This document shows, in pieces, positions 51,771 through 61,890 of a stretch of DNA of 64,000 bases (its first letter is position 1; each line of letters opens with the position of its first letter). The notes under the pieces are model-generated. The model did no database searches, was not told the origin of the DNA, and was given only the letters and a program-made list of their open reading frames with translations. The DNA is from Hanleya hanleyi. Its lineage: Eukaryota > Mollusca > Polyplacophora > Lepidopleurida > Hanleyidae. Both the position numbers and the translations under genes were made by a program. The stretch lies in NCBI GenBank assembly GCA_036873755.1, contig JAVTVY010025334.1, positions 1 through 64,000 on the forward strand. Direction: 5' to 3'.

Positions 51771-52710
51771 GTGGACGTTTTGGGGTCTAGGTGAGCCCCT
51801 AATGATCCTATGATGTCGTATAAGGTCTTAATTTGAAGCTCTCGTGAAGGAGCATCCGACTGGACTAATGGTTCGTCCGTTTTCAATAGTCTGCGCATGC
51901 GCAGTCTGGCCGTAGTATAGAAAGCGGGCATTTTGGGTGGTATGTAGGTGTGTGTTTGGGGTAGAGATGGACCGCTATGGGTCCGAATGGGTCGTGGAAG
52001 GTGTCAAAGTGAAGCTTGTGTGGGTTAGAGTCAGAATGGTGTGTTTTTAAGTGCAAGTCGCGTCAATCTGCGCATGCGCAGTTGGTTGTAGTAAGTAAAG
52101 TGGCCATTTTGGGGCAGTACAGGAAGGTATTTGGGGTCGAGATGGACCATCCTTGGTCCGAATGCGTCCTGGAAGGTGTCATCTTGTGGCTCTCGGGGTG
52201 TAGACCCCGATTTGGGGGCTGCACACGTCACCTGTGACGTCATCGGTGACGTCATCAGTACGAGTAGTAGCGAAAGTGGGCATTTTGGGGCAGTGAAGGA
52301 AGGTATTTGGGGTAGAGAGGGACCATCTTTGGTCCGAATGTGTCTAGGGAAGTGTCATGTTGTAGCTCTCGGGGTGTAGACCCCGATTTGGGGGCTGCCC
52401 ACGTCACCTGTGACGTCATCGGTGACGTCATCAGTACGAGTAGTAGCGAAAGTGGACATTTTAGGGGACTGAAGGATAATATTTGGGGTAGAGCGGGACC
52501 ATCCTTGGTCCGAATGCGTCGTGGGAGGTGTCATGTTGTAGCTCTCGGGGTGTACACCCCGATTTGAGGCATGTCCGCAGCATCTGTGACGTCATCGGTG
52601 ACGTCATCAGTACGAGTAGTAGCGAAAGCGGGTATTTTGGGGCAGTGAAGGAAGGTATTTGGTGTAGAGATGGACCATCCTTGGTCCGAATGCGTCGTGT
52701 GAGGTGGCAT
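51771..52710 (+). repeat. E2 left arm ~175-bp array with TGACGTCA sites (~5 units)
   Basis: Same units as 33776-34533, with one more CRE-containing copy. Confidence 0.88.
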
Positions 52711-53231
52711 CTTGTAGCAACGCCCGCCAACACCAAGCTCAATGATTCAACGCCCTGGAAAAATAGCTCAGAAGCTCTGATTTTCTAGATATTCCATGGA
52801 ATTGTCACTCATTCTTCGAAATGCAGTGACGTCCATCGTTACGCCTTAACTGACTGGAGAGAGTACAACAACAACAACAAGGATGAGCCATGAGAGAACA
52901 ACAACAACAAGAAGTTTTTTCATATAGTTTATTCTCCCCAATGTTACATCATACCCACGCTGGGGGAGCCGCGTTGGGTATATTTACAATTCACGAAGAC
53001 TCTTGTCCATTCAGAGGCCACCATTTGCATTTGTCATATTCGTTCCTGTCCGTTAGATGTATTCTTGTCCAATCAGAAGTCTCCATTTCAGAAAGTTCCA
53101 TCTTCGGCCATGTTCGCTCTGAACCGTTTATTCTAATCATCGTCGGGCAGGCCAGGATACCGTTGAGGCAACATATCCTCAGATAGTTGTTTGTGCATTC
53201 TGAGTATCTATCAGTGCATGGGTGAATACAT
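52711..53231 (-). other. 3' region of E2 left-arm zinc-finger gene
   Basis: AATAAA on the minus strand at 53127-53132, with CAA tracts near 52866-52912. Confidence 0.65.
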
Positions 53232-54157
53232 TCACCCGATGGGAAGATTCCGTAATTTGGTCACGAAGAACGTAACATTGGTCATCCTCTCTACGACCCA
53301 CTTGGTGTTGGGGCGCTGTTCATAGGCCCATTGCAAGACATCCAATTGGTCCACTTGGTCCAGCACGGGCTTTAGCGATGTCCGGTTAACGATGGTAAAC
53401 GCTTGGTCAAATACCCGGATGTTACTGCTCGGGTAAAAGTATCGGACTTGATCTGTCTCCTTATGCTGCAGTACATAACCGAACGCCAGATTTAATTTGA
53501 AGGACGTAGCTTGATCATTGAAGATGGCTTCCACGTAGTTGCGTAGACGGGTGAGGCCAGTCAGCCGGAAATTGTAGATATCTTGAATAGGGCGATGACG
53601 GTGGAAACAGTGCCGTATCATGGCCAATGGCGCCGATAGATGTCACTCACTGGATGGACGTCCTGTAAGAGATCGCTGGGAACATCCACCGCATCTTCCA
53701 GAAAATGTTCGTTGTTGTCAGGCGTATGACTGGGAACAGTAATGCTAGGGACCGGCTGGATATCTAGGCTCTTCTGAACTGTGGGTATAGGTGAGCTCTC
53801 CGTGATCACATCACCAGTGGCATTCGTCTCCCCGGGTTCATCTTCAGTGGGTCTGTCCCTCCTGGGTGCCTCTTTAGTGGAAAGTTGTCCCTCATGCCGT
53901 GGTGACGGACCATGAATCAAACGCTCATGCCGTCTTAACTGACTGGGTCGTTTGAAGAGTTGACCACATTCTTCGCATGGACGCTTGGGTGGCCCATGAA
54001 TTGAACGTTCATGGCGCTGTAAATGATCCGGGCGCTGAAACGACAGTGTACATATCGTACAGCTATACCGGGCGGTTCCGGCGTGCTTGGTAGCCTCATG
54101 GCGGCGCAAGTCGTGCAGACGAGTGAATGATTTCGAGCACGTAGTACAAGTGAACAT
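53232..54157 (-). pseudogene. C2H2 zinc-finger gene of E2 left arm (frameshift after linker)
   Basis: Starts MFTCTTCSKSF with all three fingers complete (C-x2-C-x12-H-x4-H each) and an intact linker. A single G is missing from the GGG run near 53622 compared with E1, shifting the frame at the start of the C-terminal domain. The remainder of the domain is open in the second frame down to LPIG at 53232. This copy has the best-preserved fingers, so a standalone zinc-finger peptide of ~179 aa could still be made. Confidence 0.82.
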
Positions 54158-54202
54158 CTTGGTGGTTGACAGAGTGTCTGATGAAACGGTCAGGCCGCTT
54201 CC

Positions 54203-54210
54203 CTTTTATA
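54203..54210 (-). promoter_or_regulatory. TATA box of E2 left-arm zinc-finger gene
   Basis: TATAAAAG on the minus strand, its last base 46 nt upstream of the ATG at 54157. Confidence 0.75.
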
Positions 54211-54261
54211 GCAAGCTAGCTGGTGATCTATTTTTAGCACAATCAGTTCAACTTGGACATT

Positions 54262-54556
54262 CCGTGTCTTTTCGGTGACGTCCGTGACTATTCGGGCACC
54301 TCCGTGTCTCTTCGGTAACTTCCGTGTCTTTTCGGCAACCTCCGTGTCTCTTCGGTCACCTCCGTGTCTTTTCGGTGACGTCCGTGACTCTTCGGGCACC
54401 TCCGTGTCTCTTCGGTAACCTCCGTGACATCTTCGGTCACCCCCGTGTCTCTTCGGTGACCTCCGTGACATCTTCGGTAACCTCCGTGTCTCTTCGGGCA
54501 CCTCCGTGACATCTTCGGTCACCTCTGTGTCTCTCCGGTCACCTCCGTAACTATCC
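54262..54556 (-). repeat. E2 left arm 20-21-bp phased repeat array
   Basis: About 14 units of the ACGGAGGTNACCGAAGA family, directly upstream of the TATA box. Confidence 0.88.
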
Positions 54557-54788
54557 GGCTGTTCAGGTGTAAACCCCGATGTACCCGTATGAAACACACA
54601 GCTAAAGGACCCGGATAGAAGTACCCGGATGTAGGCGCGGACTTCATTGACAAGAGCCCGAATGTACAAGAACTCGGATGTACCCGGATGTAAAAGTCCC
54701 CGGATGTAAAAGTGCCCGGATGTTTACGAATGTTCCACCATTCCGGACTTCTATCAGGTCCATGTCCAGAAGCTCTCATGTCCTGCAT

Positions 54789-55034
54789 GTGTGTATGTGT
54801 GCATTGCGTCTGTGTGTATGTGTGTATGCGTGTATGCGTCTGTGTGTATGCATGTGTGTGTATGCAACCACCACCACCACCACCATCACCACTACCACCA
54901 CCACACACCACCACTACCATCACCACCACCGGGCGTTGACGCCCGTCAACGCCACCACCACCACCACCACCACCACCACCACCACACAGCACCACACCAC
55001 CACACCACCACACCACCACCACGACCACCACCAC
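54789..55034 (+). repeat. TG and CCA microsatellites, E2 left arm
   Basis: A short TG tract (54789-54864), then (CCA)n (54867-55034) enclosing a 22-bp perfect inverted repeat around 54932-54954. Confidence 0.93.
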
Positions 55035-55039
55035 TGGGC

Positions 55040-55445
55040 ACACATACCTGGTGCACTCTGTACCCTATAGCCCGTAGGGCATAGGGTACACCAGGGTGTG
55101 GGTGCGATCGGAGCTCTTGGAGCTCAAAGCGTGTGGAGCTCAGAGCTCGCAAGTGACATTTGCATATGACCTCTGTGAGGTCACTTCCGCTTCCGTTCAC
55201 GTGACCCGAACTGACCTTTGACCCCTGCGGCAATTTTTATCCGGTATTGTTAGCGCGCGCAGGGGTCAAAGGTCAGTTCGGGTCACGTGAACGGAAGCGG
55301 AAGTGACCTTACAGAGGTCATATGCAAATGTCACTTCCGAGCTCTGAGCTCCACACGCTTTGAGCTCCGAGAGCTCCGATCGCACCCACACCCTCGTGTA
55401 CCCTATGCCCTACGGGCTATAGGGTACAGAGTGCACTAGGTATGT
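55040..55445. promoter_or_regulatory. Palindrome core of E2 (spacer inverted relative to E1)
   Basis: Same motifs as the E1 core: DR1 at 55212-55224 and 55263-55275, CACGTG, octamers and GAGCTC repeats. The spacer at 55228-55259 is the reverse complement of the E1 spacer; GCTAACAATACCGGATAAAA reads on + in E1 and on - here. Confidence 0.65.
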
Positions 55446-55451
55446 GTGCCC

Positions 55452-55832
55452 AGTGGTGGTGCTCGTGGTGGTGGTGTGGTGGTGTGGTGGTGTATGGTGG
55501 TGGTGGTGGTGGTGGTGTGTGGTGGTGGTGGTACTGCTGATGACGGTGGTGGTGGTGGTTGCATACACACACACACGCATACACACAGACGCATACACGC
55601 ATACACACATACACACAGACGCAATGCACACATACACACAGACACACACACACGCGCACACACGCACACACACACACACGCATACACGCTGCACACACAC
55701 ACACATACACACACACGCGTACACGCAAGCATACACCCACACAAACCCACACATGCATACACACACGCATACATTCACGTACACACACACGCACACGCAC
55801 ACACAGACGCATACACACATGCATACACACAC
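55452..55832 (+). repeat. TGG and CA microsatellites, E2 right arm
   Basis: (TGG)n at 55452-55560, then interrupted (CA)n at 55562-55832. Confidence 0.93.
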
Positions 55833-56081
55833 AATATGACTATTCACATGCAGGACATGAGAGCTTCTGGACATGGACCTGATAGAAGTCCGGAATGGTG
55901 GAACATTCGTAAACATCCGGGCACTTTTACATCCGGGGACTTTTACATCGGGGTACATCCGGGTTCTTGTACATCCGGGCTCTTGTCAATGACGTCCGCG
56001 CCTACATCCGGGTACTTCTATCCGGGTCCTTTAGCTGTGTGTTCCATACGGGTACATCGGGGTTTACACCTGAACAGCCGG

Positions 56082-56375
56082 ATAGTTACGGAGGTGACCG
56101 AAGAGACACGGAGGTGACCGAAGATGTCACGGAGGTGCCCGAAGAGACACGGAGGTTACCGAAGATGTCACGGAGGTCACCGAAGAGACACGGAGGTGAC
56201 CGAAGATGTCACGGAGGTTACCGAAGAGACACGGAGGTGCCCGAAGAGTCACGGACGTCACCGAAAAGACACGAAGGTGACCGAAGAGACACGGAGGTTG
56301 CCGAAAAGACACGGAGGTTACCGAAGAGACACGGAGGTGCCCGAATAGTCACGGACGTCACCGAAAAGACACGGA
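56082..56375 (+). repeat. E2 right arm 20-21-bp phased repeat array
   Basis: About 14 units, near-identical to the E1 left array in inverted orientation. Confidence 0.88.
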
Positions 56376-56425
56376 ATGTCCAAGTTGAACTGATTGTGCT
56401 AAAAATAGATCACCAGCTAGCTTGC

Positions 56426-56433
56426 TATAAAAG
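56426..56433 (+). promoter_or_regulatory. TATA box of E2 right-arm zinc-finger gene
   Basis: TATAAAAG with its last base 46 nt upstream of the ATG at 56479. Confidence 0.75.
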
Positions 56434-56478
56434 GGAAGCGGCCTGGCCGTTTCATCAGACACTCTGTCAACCACCAAG

Positions 56479-57361
56479 ATGTTCACTTGTACTACGTGCT
56501 CGAAATCATTCACTCGTCTGCACGACTTGCGCCGCCATGAGGCTACCAAGCACGCCGGAACCGCCCGGTATAGCTGTACGATATGTACAATGTCGTTTTA
56601 GCGCCCGGATCATTTACAGCGCCATGAACGTTCAATTCATGGGCTACCCAAGCGTCCATGCGAAGAATGTAGTCAGTTAAGACGGCATGAACGTTTGATT
56701 CATGGTCCGTCACCACGGCATGAGGGACAACTTTCCACTAAAGAGGCACCCAGGAGGGACAGACCCACTGAAGATGAACCCGGGGAGACGAATGCCACTG
56801 GTGATGCGTTCACGGAGAGCCCGCCTATACCCATAGTTCAGAAGAGCCTAGATATCCAGCCGGTCCCTAGCATTACTGTTCCCAGTCATACGCCTGACAA
56901 CAACGAACATTTTCTGGAAGATGCGGTGGATGTTCCCAGCGATCTCTTACAGGACGCCCATCCAGTGAGTGACATCTATCGGCGCCATTCACCCATGATA
57001 CGGCACTGTTTCCATCGTCATCGCCCTATTCAAGATATCTACAATTTCCGGCTGACTGGCCTCACCCGTCTACGCAACTACGTGGAAGCCATCTTCAATG
57101 ACCAAGCTACGTCCTTCAAATTAAATCTGGCGTTCGGTTATGTACTGCAGCATAAGGAGACAGATCAAGTCCGATACTTTTACCCGAGCAGTAACATCCG
57201 GGTATTTGACCAAGCGTTTACCATCATTAACCGGACATCGCTAAAGCCTGTGCTGGACCAAGTGGACCAATTGGATGTCTTGCAATGGGCCTATGAACAG
57301 CGAGAGGGTGACCAATGTTACGTTCTTCGTGACCAAATTACGGAATCTTCCCATCGGGTGA
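56479..57361 (+). pseudogene. C2H2 zinc-finger gene of E2 right arm (stop and deletions)
   Basis: The ATG at 56479 opens MFTCTTCSKSF, but codon 41 is TAG (56599-56601), where the other copies have CAG, inside finger 2. Finger 3 has a 21-bp in-frame deletion after CEEC. Near 57303 a 23-bp deletion shifts the frame, so the usual LPIG end (stop 57359-57361) is missed and the frame runs to 57456. The AATAAA signal remains at 57457-57462. It is the most damaged of the four copies. Confidence 0.85.
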
Positions 57362-57869
57362 ATGTATTCACCCATGCACTGATAGATACTCAGAATGCAC
57401 AACTATCTGAGGCTATGTTGCCTCAACAGTATCCTGGCCTGCCCGACGATGATTAGAATAAACGGTTCAGAGCGAACATGGCCGAAGATGGAACTTCATG
57501 AAATGGAGACTTCTGATTGGACAAGAATACATCTAATGGACAGGAACGAATATGACAAATGCAAATGGTGGCCTCTGATTGGACAAGAGTCTTCTTGAAT
57601 TGTAAATATACCCAACGCGGCTCCCCCAGCGTGGGAATGATGTAACATCGGGGAGAATAAACTATATGAAAAAACTTCTTGTTGTTGTTGTTCTCTCATG
57701 GCTCATCCTTGTTGTTGTTGTTGTACTCTCTCCGGTCTGTTAAGGCGTAACGACGGACGTCACTGCTTTTCGAAGAATGAGTGACAATTCCATGGAATAT
57801 CTAGAAAATCAGAGCTTCTAAGCTATTTCACCAGGGCGTTGAATCATTGAGCTTGGTGTTGGCGGGCGT
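57362..57869 (+). other. 3' region of E2 right-arm zinc-finger gene
   Basis: AATAAA at 57457-57462 and again in GAATAAACTATATG near 57656, with GTT tracts after it. Confidence 0.65.
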
Positions 57870-58849
57870 TGCTACAAGATGACACCTCACACGACGCATT
57901 CGGACCAAGGATGGTCCATCTCTACACCAAATACCTTCCTTCACTGCCCCAAAATACCCGCTTTCGCTACTACTCGTACTAATGACGTCACCAATGACGT
58001 CACAGATGCTGCGGACATGCCTCAAATCGGGGTGTACACCCCGAGAGCTACAACATGACACCTCCCACGACGCATTCGGACCAAGTATGGTCCATCTCTA
58101 CCCAAATACCTTCCTTCACTGCCCCAAAATGCCCACTTTCGCTACTACTCGTACTGATGACGTCATCGATGACGTCACAGGTGACGCGGACATCCCTCAA
58201 ATCGGGATGTACACCCCGAGAGCTACAACATGATACTTCCCTAGACACATTCGGACCAAAGATGGTCCCTCTCTACCCCAAATACCTTCCTGTACTGCCC
58301 TAAAATGCCCACTTTCGCTACTACTCGTACTGATGACGTCACCGATGACGTCACCGGTGACGTCACCGATGACGTCACAGGTGACGTGGGCAGCCCTCAA
58401 ATCGGGGTCTACACCCCGAGAGCTACAAGATGACACCTTCCAGGACGCATTCGGACCAAGGATGGTCCCTCTCGACCCCAAATACCTTCCTGTACTGCCC
58501 CAAAATGGCCACTTTACTTACTACAACCAACTGCGCATGCGCAGATTGACGCGACTTGCACTTAAAAACACACCATTCTGACTCTAACCCACACAAGCTT
58601 CACTTTGACACCTTCCACGACCCATTCGGACCCATACCGGTCCATCTCTACCCCAAACACACACCCACATACCACCCAAAATGCCCGCTTTCTATACTAC
58701 GGCCAGACTGCGCATGCGCAGACTAATGAAAACGGACGAACCATTAGTCCAGTCGGATGCTCCTCCACGAGAGCTTCAAAATAAGACCTCATACGACATC
58801 ATCTATAGGATCATTAGGGGCTCACCTAGACCCCAAAACGTCCACCCCG
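57870..58849 (+). repeat. E2 right arm ~175-bp array with TGACGTCA sites
   Basis: Counterpart of 40365-41329. One unit (58336-58382) has an expanded run of four TGACGTCA/CGATGACGTCAC cores. Confidence 0.88.
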
Positions 58850-59145
58850 TATGGGCCTATACCCCCATAGCCATGCAGTATAGGCCTATGGGCCTACCCA
58901 GGCCTCGGTGAACTTTTCCAAAAATTTCACCGTTTCGTTCCGGGACCCTTCCCATCGTGTTCTAAATGACGAGACGTGAAAAACAAATCCAAACAGCCCA
59001 TATCACAATGAACGTGTGTGAATTTCCAAGGTTGAACCTATACTCCCATAAAACCAGTATGGGACTATATGGGCTATATGGTACTTTTCCAAAAAATTCA
59101 CCATTGCGCTCCGAGACCCTTCCCATCGTGTTCTAAATGACCAGG
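58850..59145 (+). repeat. E2 right arm ~165-190-bp array, truncated
   Basis: Fewer than two units remain. The array breaks within TTCTAAATGACCAGG near 59140, joining directly to the ~155-bp array region. Confidence 0.85.
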
Positions 59146-60217
59146 CATTTTCCCTTATATTGTATAATACAGACCCCTATTGTAGGGGTAAAGTCCGTGT
59201 TCCGCCTTTTTATATTTTCGGAAAACAATCCTAATTTTACATGCACCCATCCCATTGACTGGATAGGCAGGCCCCAATAAGCCCGGGAACCGATATTAGC
59301 CCTTTTGGCTAGAGTTGATAGGTGTTTTCCCCTATTTTAGGGGTAAAGTCCGTATTCCGCTTTTTATAGTTTCGGGAAAAAATCCTAATTTTACATGTAC
59401 CCACCCTATTGACTTGATAGGCAGGTCCCAATAAGCCTGGGGACCGATATTAGCCCTTTTGGCTAGAGTTGATAGGAGTTTTCCCCTATTTTAGGGGTGA
59501 AGTCCGTGTTCCGCTTTTTATATTTTCGGGGGAAAATCCTAATTTTACATATACCCACCCCATTGACTTGATAGGCAGGCCCCAATAAGCCCGGGAACCG
59601 ATATTAGCCCTTTTGGCTAGAGTTGATAGGTGTTTTCCCCTATTTTAGGGGTAAAGTCCGTATTCCGCTTTTTATAGTTTCTGGAAAAAATCCTAATTTT
59701 ACAGACACCCACCCCATTGACTTGATAGGCAGGTCCCAATAAGCCCGGGGACCGATATTAGCCCTTTTGGCTAGAGTTGATAGGAGTTTTCCCCTATTTT
59801 AGGGGTGAAGTCCGTGTTCCGCTTTTTATATTTTCGGGGAAAAATCCTAATTTTACATGTACCCACCCCATTGACTTGATAGGCAGGCTCCGATAAGCCC
59901 GGGGACCGATATTAGCCCTTTTGGCTAGGGTTGATAGGGATTTTCCCCTATTTTAGGGGTAAAGTCCGTGTTCCGCCTTTTTATATTTTCGGGGGAAAAT
60001 CCTAATTTTACATGCACCCACCCCATTGACTTGATAGGTAGGTGCCAATAAGCCCGGGGCCCGATATTAGCCCTTTTGGCTAGGGTTGATAGGTGTTTTC
60101 CCCTATTTTAGGGGTAAAGTCCGTATTCCGCTTTTTATAGTTTCGGGGGAAAATCCTAATTTTACATGCACCCACCCCATCAACTTGATAGACAGGTCCC
60201 AATAAGCCCGGGGCCCG
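59146..60217 (+). repeat. E2 right arm ~155-bp tandem array (~7 units)
   Basis: Seven units, the longest of the four arrays. Confidence 0.92.
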
Positions 60218-60358
60218 ATCAACCACCTCGCTGGGGGTGTTATTGGAGCCCAACCTCCCCACAGCGCATGCTCCATTTCGCAGGCTCCAATAACATTAGA
60301 TCCCCAGCGAGGTGGTTGATTGGAGCCTGCGAAATGGAGCATGCGCTGTGGGGAGGTT
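60218..60358. other. Interleaved inverted repeats (X-Y-X'-Y') in E2 right arm
   Basis: X (about 60221-60237, AACCACCTCGCTGGGG) is inverted at about 60301-60317. Y (about 60250-60290) is inverted at about 60318-60358. The four pieces interleave rather than nest. The segment replaces about 350 bp present in E1 at ~43270-43615. Confidence 0.82.
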
Positions 60359-60451
60359 GATACTTTAACCTGGAAACAGCGCCCCCTGGTGGATGCAAGA
60401 GTTATCTCCCCCGGCAAAATGCGGGTTTTTAAATCATTGCTACCTACTACT

Positions 60452-60457
60452 CACGTC
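60452..60457. repeat. Target-site duplication (right) of E2: CACGTC
   Basis: Matches 49825-49830. Confidence 0.88.
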
Positions 60458-61525
60458 ACTCCGTTGTCGATTTCAATTCGGTTCGGAGATCTGGATTGAT
60501 TTATTCCGAAGTGTAGACGGTATCTTCCAGATATTCTGTCCCAGGATTTGATACTCAAAGAATGATTCCATAACCTGCGATGCATGAAATACTTTCTATT
60601 CCCTCAAGAACAAAATATATACCGGTAGGCCTAATTCTCGTACATTTAGACATACTTTGCGCTATATCATGCCAATTACTATTATTCGTAATTTTTTATT
60701 CCATGAAATCGCTGGTGGAGATCGTTGTTCAGTCGGTACTTCAGTAGTTATGGGGAAGGAAGAGTGAAGGTTGTATTGAGTGTGAAGAAGATACCGGTAC
60801 CGGTATATTTAAATAAGAATGTGAGGATTACGCAGTGTCCATGTGACACTGATAAGAAGGATCATATGTAGGGCGGGTTGGGGGAAACGAGTTGCACGTT
60901 GTGTTGTCACGACTAGTGCCCATCGCGGTGCGTTGGAGTGCTTATCCATTGATCCATCCATCCGACGTGTTTGAACGGTAGACATCAATCCGAATCACAA
61001 CCGTGAGAAAGATCTGTCGCGCTGTCATGTATTAAATACAGAGTTGTCTCCCTTCAACAACCTGTCTCCTTTGCACGCGGTGTCTGTGGTAAAATAACAC
61101 TACGTCAAAACAGTGGCGAGAAGCTGAATGGCCGTGAAGATTCCGCCTTCAAATTTTGACATTTCTATGGCAACGAGGCTGTAAATCTGCATATTTGATT
61201 GTAGTTCTAATTCACCTGTAACCACCTGATGGAAAGACAAACGAAGAATAATCCAGATTAGGCGGATGAACCGGAAGAAATGAAGGAAGCATGAGTCATG
61301 TTTGAACCCCCGAGTGAATGAATATTCAAACATCAAAAATATGGCGCCGTCGATGTGAATACGGTGGCGGCTCTGCATCGCGGTTTTCTCGTAATTTATG
61401 GCGTTTATCTGAGATAACACCATGTGCAAACAACGGAATTAACATCTGTGGGTTTCTATACGGCATTTACTCCAGGAATTTGGGATATTTCTTTATACTA
61501 GTCGACGAAATCGAGGAGACAAATC
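60458..61525 (+). promoter_or_regulatory. Presumed KIF13 promoter and 5' UTR region
   Basis: Host sequence directly upstream of the kinesin first coding exon. Its first 783 bp are duplicated at 43717-44498; 61241-61525 is unique in the window. No TATA box is obvious near the ATG. The exact transcription start is not visible. Confidence 0.5.
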
Positions 61526-61577
61526 ATGTCGGATAAGGTGAAAGTTGCAGTACGGCTTAGACCCACAAGCAGGAGAG
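61526..61577 (+). CDS. KIF13: Kinesin-3 KIF13-type motor, coding exon 1
   Basis: The exon encodes MSDKVKVAVRLRPTSRR and ends in phase 1 at AGAG|GTGGGT. The VKVAVRxRP strand is the beta-1 strand that opens every kinesin motor domain, and the MSD start plus the RRE junction are typical of kinesin-3 members of KIF13 type. The product is a plus-end-directed microtubule motor for vesicle transport. The joining residue across the splice is Glu, completed by exon 2. A vs B paralogue cannot be told from this stretch, and an invertebrate would be expected to have a single orthologue. The ATG at 61526 is the first in a suitable frame. The 72-codon ORF at 61318-61536 is in another frame and is not used. 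Confidence 0.82.
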
Positions 61578-61814
61578 GTGGGTATGCCTTATAGCAATAT
61601 AAGACAGCATCCACGTGATTCTCACTATCATCAAATTGGACCATTTCTCAGTGGGGTTTCCTTTAATCCTCTGTAGGCCTAAATAAATTCATCTCTTCTG
61701 TGTTATTCTCTATTTTATTTCTCTACTAAATTGTAATGTAAATTATGATACCGTAATTCAAATTTGCTAATAATTCCCAATTTCAATACCGTATTTTAAA
61801 ATTTTATTCCACAG
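61578..61814 (+). other. KIF13 intron 1
   Basis: 237 bp, GT...AG, with a pyrimidine-rich end TTTTATTCCACAG before exon 2. Confidence 0.82.
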
Positions 61815-61890
61815 AAATTGATCTTGGGACAAAATGTGTTGTGGATATGGAAAGCAATCAAACAGTACTACACCACCCCAGTAAACTCAG
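61815..61890 (+). CDS. KIF13: Kinesin-3 KIF13-type motor, coding exon 2
   Basis: A 76-bp exon between CCACAG and the strong donor CAG|GTAAGT. In phase with exon 1 it reads E-IDLGTKCVVDMESNQTVL-HHPSKL. The TKCVVxMExNQTVL segment is characteristic of the KIF13 N-terminal motor region. It ends in phase 2. The next motor exons (P-loop GQTGSGKS and so on) lie beyond the window. Confidence 0.85.

Larger units (their letters stand above)
49831..60451. mobile_element. Palindromic mobile element E2 (no Polinton)
   Basis: Starts AGTAGTAGGTAGCAATG and ends GCTACCTACTACT, with CACGTC on both sides. The length is 10.6 kb, shorter than E1 because its right arm lacks most of the ~165-bp array (junction near 59140). 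The right arm also has a small rearranged segment (60218-60358) in place of ~350 bp. The arms have the same internal order as E1. Flanks identical to those of E1 show E1 and E2 are duplicates of one insertion. Confidence 0.85.

Noticed and set aside
61318..61536. 72-codon + ORF overlapping KIF13 exon 1
   Set aside because: It is in a different frame from the kinesin motor coding sequence and has no recognisable domain.
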